Below the pieces are notes generated by a model that did not search any database, was not told the origin of the DNA, and worked only from the letters and a program-made list of their open reading frames with translations. The position numbers were made by a program, and so were the translations under genes. Positions 1 through 7,664 of a stretch of 64,000 nucleotides of DNA are shown piece after piece. This DNA is from Lutimaribacter_A marinistellae (lineage in GTDB: Bacteria > Pseudomonadota > Alphaproteobacteria > Rhodobacterales > Rhodobacteraceae), in NCBI RefSeq assembly GCF_042648365.1, contig NZ_JBHRXI010000006.1:62001-126000 (forward strand), read 5' to 3'. The first letter of the stretch is position 1. Every line of letters starts with the position of its first letter.

Positions 1-1
1 G

Positions 2-541
2 GCGCTGCGCGACGTGGCACGGGTGAGGCCGGGGCAGAAAGTGCTGATCGTCGGCGGCAGCGGCGGGCTGGGCGTCATCGCGATCCAGATCGCCCGGAAC
101 ATCGGCGCCCGCGTCACCGGCCTGGCCGGGCCTGCAGGGCAAGACATCATGAAAGCGCTCGGGTCGGAGCGGGTCGTCGACTACCGGCAAACGCCGCTGT
201 CTGAGATCGAGGGCGTGTTCGACGTCGTGCTGGATCTGTCGGCCCGCTACGGCTTTCGCGATATCCGCCCGCTGCTGGCGCCGCGCGGCGTGTTCGTGCC
301 GGCCGATCCGGTCAAGACCGCCCTGTCCATCGCGGCGAATCCGTTTCGTCGGCAGAAGACCGGCAAGCTTTACGTCGATCGCGGCGACACGGCCCTGCTG
401 ACGGAGCTTGCGGGCCAGGTCGTCACCGGTGCGCTGGAGACCGGCCCGGTGCTGGAGTTCCCGCTCGACGACTATCGTGCCGCGTTCGAAACCCTGAAAA
501 CGCCCGGACGGATCGGGCGGACCGTATTGCGTATGCACTGA
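2..541 (+). CDS. Medium-chain dehydrogenase/reductase (quinone oxidoreductase type), 5'-truncated
   Basis: Only the C-terminal ~179 residues are present; the frame is open back to base 2, so the true start is upstream and the GTG at 14 is internal. The visible part is the nucleotide-binding half of an MDR enzyme: a Rossmann turn VGGSGGLG near the start and the closing stretch PGRIGRTVLRMH common in NAD(P)H-dependent quinone reductases and alcohol dehydrogenase-like proteins. Zinc ligands would lie in the missing half, so the exact class is open. It is 15 bp upstream of an SMR pump gene on the same strand and probably shares a transcript with it and the dehalogenase. Confidence 0.85.
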   Translation, partial: ALRDVARVRPGQKVLIVGGSGGLGVIAIQIARNIGARVTGLAGPAGQDIMKALGSERVVDYRQTPLSEIEGVFDVVLDLSARYGFRDIRPLLAPRGVFVPADPVKTALSIAANPFRRQKTGKLYVDRGDTALLTELAGQVVTGALETGPVLEFPLDDYRAAFETLKTPGRIGRTVLRMH

Positions 542-556
542 CCAGAGGATGACCCG

Positions 557-901
557 ATGCTGTTTTTCACCAACCCCTATGTCGCCCTGGCCCTCGCCAT
601 CGTGTTCGAGGTGACGGGGACCGCCTTTCTTCAGAATTCGGAACAGTTCACGCGGCTGCTGCCCACCGTGCTGGTGGTCGGGTTCTACGGGCTGTCGTTC
701 TTTTGCCTGACGCTTGCGCTCAAGTCCATTCCGCTTGGTATCGCCTATGCGATGTGGGCTGGGCTGGGCATCGTGCTGGTCGCGCTGATCGGGTTCGTTT
801 TGTTCGGGCAAAAGCTGGACCTTGCCGGCATCGGCGGCATCGGCCTGATCGTGGCCGGCGTGGTGGTCCTGAACACCTTGTCGAAATCGGCCACGCATTG
901 A
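557..901 (+). CDS. Small multidrug resistance (SMR/EmrE-type) efflux protein
   Basis: A 114-residue inner-membrane protein with four predicted hydrophobic helices, the standard SMR size. The essential helix-1 glutamate is present (E18, in AIVFEVTGT), as is the helix-3 signature GIAYAMWAGLG, which matches EmrE closely. SMR proteins work as antiparallel dimers that exchange protons for cationic or polar substrates; the substrate here is unknown. An AGAGGAT ribosome-binding site lies about 10 bases before the ATG. Its place between a reductase and a haloalkane dehalogenase suggests export of a toxic organic compound, but this is inference. Confidence 0.92.
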   Translation: MLFFTNPYVALALAIVFEVTGTAFLQNSEQFTRLLPTVLVVGFYGLSFFCLTLALKSIPLGIAYAMWAGLGIVLVALIGFVLFGQKLDLAGIGGIGLIVAGVVVLNTLSKSATH

Positions 902-953
902 GGCCGCGAAGGCCGGGCCGCCTCCTCTTCCCTCTCCAGATATAGGATTTACC

Positions 954-1871
954 ATGATCGAAGCCCTCCGCACGCCCGACGCAAGGTTCGAGACCCTGCC
1001 GGATTACGATTTCGCCCCGCATTACATCGAAGACCTGCCCGGCTATGAAGGGCTGCGCGGGCACTACCTGGACGAAGGCCCGCGCGATGCGGAGGAGGTG
1101 TTCCTCTGCCTGCATGGCGAACCGACCTGGAGCTATCTGTATCGCAAGATGATCCCGGTCTTTGCCAAGGCCGGGGTGCGGGTGATCGCGCCCGACTGGC
1201 TGGGCTTTGGCCGGTCGGACAAGCCGGTTGACGATGCGACATATCACTTCGACTTTCACCGCAACTACATGCTGGCCCTGATCGAGCGGCTGGACCTGAA
1301 GAACATCACGCTGGTGTGCCAGGACTGGGGCGGGCTGCTGGGCCTGACCCTGCCGATGGAGATGCCGGAGCGGTTCAAGCGGTTGCTGATCATGAATACC
1401 GCGCTCATGGCCGGCCCGGCCAACAGCCCCGCCTTTGACGAGTGGAAAGAGACGATCACGGCGAACCCGGATGTCCCGCTTGCGGCGGTCATGCAGAAAT
1501 ACGCCCCCGAGATCAGCGCGGCCGAAGCCGAAGCCTATGCCGCGCCGTTCCCGGACCAACGCTACAAGGCCGGGGTGCGCCGCTTTCCCGAGATGGTCGC
1601 CACCACGATGGATACGCCCGGCGTCGCCATTTCGCAGAAGGCGGGCAAGTTCTGGTCGCAGGACTGGACCGGCGAAAGTTACATGGCGATCGGTATGCAG
1701 GACGAGATGCTTGGTCCGCAGGTGATGCGCCACATGCAGACCGTGATCCGCGGCTGCCCTGACCCTATGGAGATCGAACAGGCGGGGCATTTCGTGCAGG
1801 AGCAAGGCGTGGCAGTGGCCGAACGGGCGCTGGAAGCCTTTGGGCTTGCAACCGGAACGGCAAGGACCTGA
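954..1871 (+). CDS. Haloalkane dehalogenase, DhlA-like (subfamily I)
   Basis: A 305-residue alpha/beta hydrolase predicted to cleave carbon-halogen bonds to alcohol and halide. It matches what I recall of Xanthobacter DhlA over its whole length, including HGEPTWSYLYRKMIPVF and AAYAAPFPD-type cap sequence. Asp124 in CQDWGG is the nucleophile, at the same number as in DhlA; Asp250 (GMQD) and His279 (AGHF) complete the triad. Trp125 and Trp164 are the likely halide-binding pair. Compared with DhlA, about 10 residues are missing at the start of the cap domain, just before Trp164. TAGGA precedes the ATG. It converges on a LysR gene. Confidence 0.93.
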   Translation: MIEALRTPDARFETLPDYDFAPHYIEDLPGYEGLRGHYLDEGPRDAEEVFLCLHGEPTWSYLYRKMIPVFAKAGVRVIAPDWLGFGRSDKPVDDATYHFDFHRNYMLALIERLDLKNITLVCQDWGGLLGLTLPMEMPERFKRLLIMNTALMAGPANSPAFDEWKETITANPDVPLAAVMQKYAPEISAAEAEAYAAPFPDQRYKAGVRRFPEMVATTMDTPGVAISQKAGKFWSQDWTGESYMAIGMQDEMLGPQVMRHMQTVIRGCPDPMEIEQAGHFVQEQGVAVAERALEAFGLATGTART

Positions 1872-1917
1872 GCAGCGCGCGGCATTGCGCTTGCCGGTCT
1901 GCGCTGGCTGGCAGGTC

Positions 1918-2805
1918 TCAGGCGATCCGCAGGCTGCGCTCTCCGGCGACTTCGCGCTTGATCTCGTCGATCAGCGTGTCGATTGCCGGGTTGCGCATCT
2001 TGCGGGCGCGGCGCGCGACATAGGTCACGCCGGGCGGCTCGGCAAAGCGGCCCTCGACGACCTCCATGTCGGGCGTTACGTGCCGTTCGTTCAGGACCGC
2101 AACGCCAAGGCCACTGCGCACGCCCGAGACGATCCCGGCGGCGCTGGCGCAGTCCAGCACGGTGGCAAAGGTGGTGCCATCCTCTTGCGCGACATCCATC
2201 GCCCAACGGCGGTAGAAGCAATTGTCGTCGAAGGACAGAAACGGAACCGGCCCGCCTGCGGCCAGGGGCATGTCCGGCGATTTCACCCAGAACAAGCGCT
2301 CCTGGAACAGGGTGATGTCATGCGGCCGGACCTCGTGGTCAAAGATCTGCATTATGGCAAGGTCAAGCTCTCCGGCCGCCAGACGGTCCTGCAACACGAG
2401 GCTTTGCAGCACGCGGGTCCGCACGGTGACGCCGGGATGCAGGCGTGCAAACCGGCCGAGGATGCGGCTGAGATCGCTGCAGGTCGTATCCTCGGTCAGG
2501 CCGAGGCTGATCTTGCCCTGCACCGGTGTCCGCGACAGTGCGCGCAGCGCCTCGTCATGCATGTCGAGGATGCGCCGCGCATAGCCGAGCAGATCGCGAC
2601 CGGCATCGGTGAACAGCGGACCGCCCGGCCGCCGGGTCAGCAGCGCGCAGTCGAGGTTGACCTCGAGCCTGCGGATCTTGTGGCTGACGGCCGATTGCGA
2701 CAGGCCGAGATGCGCTGCGGCGCGGGTCACGCCGCCCTGCTCCTCGATCGCGCCGAGGGCGCGGAGCGCGTCGATATCAAGGCGTTGAACCAGTTTGTCT
2801 GACAT
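1918..2805 (-). CDS. LysR-family transcriptional regulator
   Basis: A 295-residue protein with a N-terminal winged helix-turn-helix (about residues 10-65, including AAAHLGLSQSAVSHKIRRLE) and a C-terminal LysR substrate domain (about 95-290). It is the last gene of a minus-strand group: alpha/beta hydrolase (3154-4002), small membrane protein (2884-3150), then this regulator. It probably controls that group or the convergent dehalogenase genes. The effector cannot be read from sequence. Confidence 0.93.
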   Translation of the reverse strand: MSDKLVQRLDIDALRALGAIEEQGGVTRAAAHLGLSQSAVSHKIRRLEVNLDCALLTRRPGGPLFTDAGRDLLGYARRILDMHDEALRALSRTPVQGKISLGLTEDTTCSDLSRILGRFARLHPGVTVRTRVLQSLVLQDRLAAGELDLAIMQIFDHEVRPHDITLFQERLFWVKSPDMPLAAGGPVPFLSFDDNCFYRRWAMDVAQEDGTTFATVLDCASAAGIVSGVRSGLGVAVLNERHVTPDMEVVEGRFAEPPGVTYVARRARKMRNPAIDTLIDEIKREVAGERSLRIA

Positions 2806-2883
2806 GACGGATTTCGATTGCCTTTGGAGTCTGGACCACAGGTGTCATGTTAACCGATGGTGCCCGCTGCGGCAATCGCGGCG

Positions 2884-3150
2884 TCAGGCCCACCGGATCA
2901 GCCCGATTACCGCCGACGAGGCGTAGAACCCCTGCAGCAAGAGGAAGGTCCAGCGCCCGTCGATCACCGCCCAGGCGGCAAAGAGGGCCGACGAGATCAG
3001 CAGCAGCGCGAAGCCCGCAATCTCGGCCCCGATATTCGATGCGATCAGAAGCGCGTAGGCCATGGCCAGAACCGAGCCCGTGATCTCGAACAGGGTGGTG
3101 AGACGCCGCCTGTCGCTGACAACGGATGCTGCTTTGGTCATATCGGTCAT
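2884..3150 (-). CDS. Small membrane protein of unknown function
   Basis: An 88-residue protein with a charged N-terminus (about 20 residues) and three hydrophobic segments, ending GLIRWA. I do not recognise a named family; the C-terminal layout recalls the end of PnuC-like vitamin transporters, but it is far too short to be one. The start is 3 bases after the stop of the upstream hydrolase gene (3154), so the two are almost certainly translated from one mRNA. A role beside the hydrolase is inferred only from position. Confidence 0.75.
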   Translation of the reverse strand: MTDMTKAASVVSDRRRLTTLFEITGSVLAMAYALLIASNIGAEIAGFALLLISSALFAAWAVIDGRWTFLLLQGFYASSAVIGLIRWA

Positions 3151-3153
3151 GGG

Positions 3154-4002
3154 TCACCCTTTCCTGCCGAGAAAATCGACCAGCAGCGCCGAGATCTTCT
3201 CGGGCTGGTCCTCCATCGCGAAATGGCCGCAATCGTCCAGCACGTTCAGTTCCGATCCGGGGATCGCGCGGTGCAGCCTGTGGGCCCAGTCGACCACCTG
3301 CCACGCGTCATCCGCGCCCCAGATGAGTTGAACCGGAATCTGGCCCAGTTCCGCGAGCCGCGGGGTCAGATCATCAGTATGTTTGGGGTCGTAATGCCTG
3401 ACCTGATGCTGGAACAGGCTGGCCTGGCCGACCGGGTTCGAGATGAAATCGAGGAAGGTTTCCAGCGAGGTTTGGGACAGGCGGTCCTTGTTCTGCACGG
3501 TCGAGAGCAGCCAGTCGCGGAAATGCGCGCGATGTTCGGTGTCGGGCGCCTTGATCAGCGCCTCTAGCCCCGCCTGCATCTGCTGGTGCGTGCGCTTCGA
3601 CGGCCAGCTGTCGAAACTGACCACGTCGATCATGGTCAGCGACCGGACGCGAGGCCGCGAGAAGATCGAGAACCGCTGGGCGACCGCGCCCCCGATGTCG
3701 TGCGAGATGATATGGGCGTCCTTGAGCCCCCAGTGATCCAGCAGCCCTTCGAGAACGGGCACCTGCCCGGTGACCGAGGTGTCGATCTGCGGATCCCATG
3801 GGCGCTCGGACAGGCCATAACCGAGGAGATCGTAGGTATGGACCTTGTGGCCGGCCGCGACAAGCGCCGGCAGGATGTTGCGCCAGATATAGGAGGAGGA
3901 AGGCGTGCCGTGGATCAGCACGACCGGAGACCCCGCGCCGTGCACACCGTGGGCGATGCGGGTGTTGTTGACGAGGACATGATCGGTGACGAGATGCGTC
4001 AT
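3154..4002 (-). CDS. Alpha/beta hydrolase with Asp nucleophile (dehalogenase/epoxide hydrolase-like)
   Basis: A 282-residue alpha/beta hydrolase. The frame is open 27 codons further upstream, but the ATG at 4002 has AGGAG 8 bases before it and starts the conserved domain. The oxyanion loop is HGTPSSSYIW (31-40). The nucleophile elbow SHDIGG carries Asp102, not Ser; Asp231/232 (GADD) and His260 (DDCGHF) complete the triad. Asp nucleophiles are typical of haloalkane and haloacetate dehalogenases and epoxide hydrolases, but the next residue is Ile rather than the Trp or Arg usual there. First gene of a hydrolase-membrane protein-LysR operon. Confidence 0.88.
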   Translation of the reverse strand: MTHLVTDHVLVNNTRIAHGVHGAGSPVVLIHGTPSSSYIWRNILPALVAAGHKVHTYDLLGYGLSERPWDPQIDTSVTGQVPVLEGLLDHWGLKDAHIISHDIGGAVAQRFSIFSRPRVRSLTMIDVVSFDSWPSKRTHQQMQAGLEALIKAPDTEHRAHFRDWLLSTVQNKDRLSQTSLETFLDFISNPVGQASLFQHQVRHYDPKHTDDLTPRLAELGQIPVQLIWGADDAWQVVDWAHRLHRAIPGSELNVLDDCGHFAMEDQPEKISALLVDFLGRKG

Positions 4003-4231
4003 TTCGAACGCTCCTGAACAGGTGGTTTCAGAAGGGCATACAGCAGATCGGGTCACGCGGATAATGAATGATTTGGAGAACATGATCGAGATTTGTCATA
4101 CCCAGCGTGTTGACGTGGAAATCGCCCAATGATCGCAGGCCGGGACGCAGGGATTTACAGCGGTTAAACACTGGGACAGCTTTCGATTTGCTTGTATCAC
4201 GGGCCAAACAGGACGACCCCGAGGCCACGCT

Positions 4232-4831
4232 ATGGGCGGTGATCCCATCGAAAGAGCGATAGACAGCCTGAAGCGGAACGAGCCCTTGCAGGCGCTGACC
4301 GCTTTGGACGGTTTGCCGGACCAACGACAGAACGGTCCCGAGGTGTTGTTGCTGCGGGGGGTGTGTTGCCTTGCGACGGGCGATGGGCAACGCGCCTATG
4401 GGTACCTGAGCCGGGCGCATCAGCAGAAAGCGGGCGACCCCGTCATCACCCGGAACCTGATAACCGCGATCCTTGCGATTGCACGGGAAGGCACTCTGCC
4501 GCAGGCGGTTGCGCATTACGAAAATGTGCTAGACCTCGACCCGGCGAACGCCCCTGCGCTGCTGGGGCTGGCCCATTGCCTGCGGGAAAGCTGCGACTTT
4601 GCCGATGCGGCCGAGCTGTATCGGGCCTACCTGACCGAACAGGCAGACGATGTCGCGGCGCTGATCGGTTTGGGCTACTGCCTGCAGGAGCTACGCCGCC
4701 ATGACGAGGCGCGGGCAGTCTATGACCGGGCGCTTGCGCTGGATCCCGATGCGCGCCCGCTGGTGTTGAAATCGAAATCGACGGCCAGCGCGGGGAGCAT
4801 ATCGCTGACGGGTTACGCGCCTACTTTCTGA
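4232..4831 (+). CDS. Tetratricopeptide-repeat protein
   Basis: A 199-residue protein with no signal peptide and about four TPR-like helical pairs: around 20-50, 54-85, 87-119 (with ALLGLAHCLRESCDFADAAELY) and 121-155 (with ALIGLGYCLQELRRHDEARAVY). Such repeats serve as protein-protein binding scaffolds. After the last repeat the protein ends with a Ser/Gly/Thr-rich tail (SKSTASAGSISLTG) that looks unlike a TPR cap, so the original gene may have been longer or frameshifted. It overlaps the end of the convergent gene at 4821-5519 by 11 bases. Partner unknown. Confidence 0.75.
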   Translation: MGGDPIERAIDSLKRNEPLQALTALDGLPDQRQNGPEVLLLRGVCCLATGDGQRAYGYLSRAHQQKAGDPVITRNLITAILAIAREGTLPQAVAHYENVLDLDPANAPALLGLAHCLRESCDFADAAELYRAYLTEQADDVAALIGLGYCLQELRRHDEARAVYDRALALDPDARPLVLKSKSTASAGSISLTGYAPTF

Positions 4832-5519
4832 CCCGCATGTCGCGGCGATAGACGCCCGCCGTTCCATCCATGCTGTCGCGCGTGTCGCGAAAGGCGTCCG
4901 TTTCGTCCTGCGTCATCACCTCGAACCGGTAGTCGAAGCTTTCGCGCCGGACCGGGATGCATTGCGCGACCGGCGTGCCCCTGGGCAGGATGCCTGAAAA
5001 GCTCGGGTCGATCCATTCCGCGACGAAATTGATGAAGTTATCGGTGTAGCGGTCGCTGTCCACCATCCCGGTCAGGCTGCGAAACGGCAGGTCGGTTCGG
5101 TTCACAGGGTGGGTGCACAAGAGCGACCAGCCAGCGGGGAGTTCAATGGTCCAGAACGCATTGAACTTGAGCATCGGGGCGGCGCCCTTTTCGAAGGGAG
5201 AACCACGCACCTGTGCCGCCGCATGCAGCGCAACAGGCGAGCGGCTGTAGGTTTCGCCCGGGGTGGCGGGCAGATCCCAATCCCAGCTGAGACGCCCCTT
5301 GTCGATCTGCAGATCGCAGGCCAGCGGCATGAGAAAGCCGTAGCCCATCGCGTCGAGAAACGGCGCGCATTTCTTGACCGTCATCAGCTCGACACCCAGC
5401 ACCTCGTCATGGGCGGTTGCAGGCATCCGGCGCAGCCAGTCCGGCAGGCCGACCTTGGCCGGTACGGGGCGCGGCAGGACCTGTTCCAGTTCGGGCGGGC
5501 AGCGAAAGGTGACGTTCAC
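4821..5519 (-). CDS. Conserved hypothetical protein (DUF6065-like)
   Basis: A 232-residue soluble protein without signal peptide or membrane segments. It has well-formed motif-like blocks (LPDWLRRMP, FNAFWTIELP, THPVNRTDLPF, LPRGTPVAQCIPV), which is what a real conserved family looks like; from memory this resembles the family catalogued as DUF6065, but I cannot check. Many aromatic residues and Pro/Gly turns suggest a beta-rich fold. No catalytic signature is obvious. It starts 36 bases after the permease gene to its left in transcription order ends, and faces the TPR gene tail to tail. Confidence 0.7.
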   Translation of the reverse strand: MNVTFRCPPELEQVLPRPVPAKVGLPDWLRRMPATAHDEVLGVELMTVKKCAPFLDAMGYGFLMPLACDLQIDKGRLSWDWDLPATPGETYSRSPVALHAAAQVRGSPFEKGAAPMLKFNAFWTIELPAGWSLLCTHPVNRTDLPFRSLTGMVDSDRYTDNFINFVAEWIDPSFSGILPRGTPVAQCIPVRRESFDYRFEVMTQDETDAFRDTRDSMDGTAGVYRRDMRVRK

Positions 5520-5555
5520 GGGCAGGCTCCTGTCGGTATGGCTGTGCCTTGGGGC

Positions 5556-6476
5556 TTATTTCGCTTCGCCGGCGGCGACAACGCTGCCGATCTGTAGGCT
5601 CACCATATCCTTGTCGGCGTCGCTGGCGCGTTCCGCGATGGCCTTTTCGCGCGCGGCATCGGCGCGGCGCTTGACCTCCCACAGGATGGCCATGACCACC
5701 GTCAGCGCGATGAAGATCACCGCCAGTGCGTTCACCTCGGGCGTGGGGGTTCTGCGCGCAAGGGCAGCCAGCTTGATCGTAAGGGTCGTTTCCGTACCGA
5801 TGGCAAAGACGGTGGTGTTGAAGTTCTCGAAGCTTTGCAGGAACGCGATCAGACCGGCCGTGATGATCGTGGGTTTCAGGAACGGCATCGTAATGTGCCG
5901 GAACACCTGCTGATGACTTGCGCCAAGGTCGAGCGCGGCCTCCTCCAGCGCGTTGTCGAACCGTTGCAGGCGCGCGATGAACATCAGCATGCAATAGGAG
6001 GCGATGAAGGTGCTTTGCGCGAGACCGGCCACGAACAGCCCGCCCGGCATGCCCGCCGAGTTCCAGAAGACCAGGGTCGAGATGCCGAGGATGATGCCCG
6101 GCGTCAGCAGCGGCGAGACCAGAAACGCATAGAGCACCGATTTCGCCCGCGCGTGCAAACGGGTGATCAACAGCGCCCCGGACAGGCCAAGGGTCAGCGA
6201 CAGAACCACCACGCCGAGGCCGATGATCAGCGAATTGGCGACGGCGGCCAGCAGCGGCGCATTGGAAAAGAGCGCGCCGAACCATTTCAGCGTGAATCCT
6301 TCGAACGGCAGGGCGGTGGGTGGCACGGCCGTGGTGTTGAAGGCCGCGATCATCATGAAGGCCAGCGGCATGAACATGTAGACGAAGAACAGCGCCATGT
6401 AGAGGCCGGGCAGCCTGTCCATGACCCATGCCCCGAGGGCAAAGCGCGGCTGGATATGTGTCGTGTCGCTCATCAT
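5556..6476 (-). CDS. ABC transporter permease, PotC-like
   Basis: A 306-residue inner-membrane protein with about six hydrophobic helices and the permease EAA loop EEAALDLGASHQQVFRHI, which docks on the ATPase. It belongs to the spermidine/putrescine (PotC) type of binding-protein-dependent permeases, which also serve 2-aminoethylphosphonate and other solutes. It is the last gene of a binding protein-ATPase-permease-permease operon running from 9977 down, 6 bases after the partner permease. ATG at 6476 or 6473 is possible. Its C-terminal tail is extended and charged (about 40 residues). Confidence 0.92.
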   Translation of the reverse strand: MMSDTTHIQPRFALGAWVMDRLPGLYMALFFVYMFMPLAFMMIAAFNTTAVPPTALPFEGFTLKWFGALFSNAPLLAAVANSLIIGLGVVVLSLTLGLSGALLITRLHARAKSVLYAFLVSPLLTPGIILGISTLVFWNSAGMPGGLFVAGLAQSTFIASYCMLMFIARLQRFDNALEEAALDLGASHQQVFRHITMPFLKPTIITAGLIAFLQSFENFNTTVFAIGTETTLTIKLAALARRTPTPEVNALAVIFIALTVVMAILWEVKRRADAAREKAIAERASDADKDMVSLQIGSVVAAGEAK

Positions 6477-6482
6477 TGCCCG

Positions 6483-7655
6483 TTACCTCGCGATGTCCTG
6501 AAGGTTGACGCGGAACAGCCGCATCATCGTCATGATGAACAGGATGCAGGTGATCAGCAGCACGAATGCATAGGCTGATCCCAGGCCCCAGTTGCCGCCT
6601 TCGTAGAACTGGTCGTAGATGATTTCGGTGAACCATTTCGACGTGGTCGAGCCCAGCATGACCGGCACGGCGTAGGATCCTGCGGCCAGCATGAAGGTCA
6701 TGATGCAGCCGACCGCGATGCCGGGTTTGGCATGGGGGATCACCACGCTCCAATGGATGAACCAGCGGGGCGCGCCGAGGTCGCGGGCGGCTTCGATCTG
6801 GTTTCTGTCAAGCGTCTCGACCGTGTTGTAGATCGGGAAGACCATGAACAGGATGTAGGCGTAGACCATCCCGATCAGCACCGCGGAATTGCCGCCCCGC
6901 CAGTCGATCGGCGTATCCGTCAGCCCGGACCAGATCAGCGCCTGGTTGATGACCCCGTTGGTCGAGAGCAACATCAGCCAAGAGAAGGTGCGCAGGATCT
7001 CGTTCACCCAATAGGGCACGATCAGGCCCAGCATCAAAAGCGCGGTGGTGTCCTTGCTGGCGCTGACCGCGAGGTAGAAGGCCACCGGGTAGCAGACGAC
7101 CAGCGCAATCGCGGTCACGAGGATCGACGACCAGATCGTCTTGAAAAAGATCGGGCGGTTGGCGTCGTTGGAGAAGAGTTCGAAATAGTTCTGCAGCCTC
7201 ACGCGCGGCTTTGCGGCCTTTTCGGCCTGAACGAGCGCGGCGTCATTGGCGGCGATCTCATCGGCGATCTGGCCCAGGCGGAGGGTCAACGCATCGCGGC
7301 GCTGTTCCAGTTCTGCGACGGTGGCGCCGGTGTTCCGTTTGGCGGTTGAGCCGAAGGGGCTGAACACGCCGCCGCTGCCCTGATCGGCCCCGGCGCTGCC
7401 GCCGGTCTGGATATCGGCCTCGATCCGGCGCAGTTCACGTTCCGCCCTGCCCTTTTCCACGAAGAGCCGGTCGGTCGCGGATTTCATCTGCGACACGGCC
7501 GCCGCCGCGGCCGGGTCGGTATACATCAGCGATTTCTGCACCATCAGCAGTTGCGGCGCGACGATCATGCCGATCAGCCAGATGGCGCAGCCCACGAAAA
7601 CATAGGCCGTGAGGATCGCGCCATAGCGTTTGCGAAAGGATGAGATGGCTTCCAT
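6483..7655 (-). CDS. ABC transporter permease, PotB-like, with large periplasmic coiled-coil insertion
   Basis: A 390-residue permease, about 100 residues longer than a usual PotB (280-300). Helix 1 lies at about 12-35; the rest of the permease core begins near 165 and includes the EAA loop IEAARDLGAPRWFIHW. Between them, residues ~46-152 form a hydrophilic insertion with two helical, Glu/Arg/Ala-rich heptad-like stretches (about 55-82 and 110-148) joined by a Gly/Ser-rich linker. By topology this insertion is periplasmic. Neighbours: ATPase gene 9 bases upstream, second permease 6 bases downstream. Confidence 0.92.
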   Translation of the reverse strand: MEAISSFRKRYGAILTAYVFVGCAIWLIGMIVAPQLLMVQKSLMYTDPAAAAAVSQMKSATDRLFVEKGRAERELRRIEADIQTGGSAGADQGSGGVFSPFGSTAKRNTGATVAELEQRRDALTLRLGQIADEIAANDAALVQAEKAAKPRVRLQNYFELFSNDANRPIFFKTIWSSILVTAIALVVCYPVAFYLAVSASKDTTALLMLGLIVPYWVNEILRTFSWLMLLSTNGVINQALIWSGLTDTPIDWRGGNSAVLIGMVYAYILFMVFPIYNTVETLDRNQIEAARDLGAPRWFIHWSVVIPHAKPGIAVGCIMTFMLAAGSYAVPVMLGSTTSKWFTEIIYDQFYEGGNWGLGSAYAFVLLITCILFIMTMMRLFRVNLQDIAR

Positions 7656-7664
7656 ATCCGCGCC

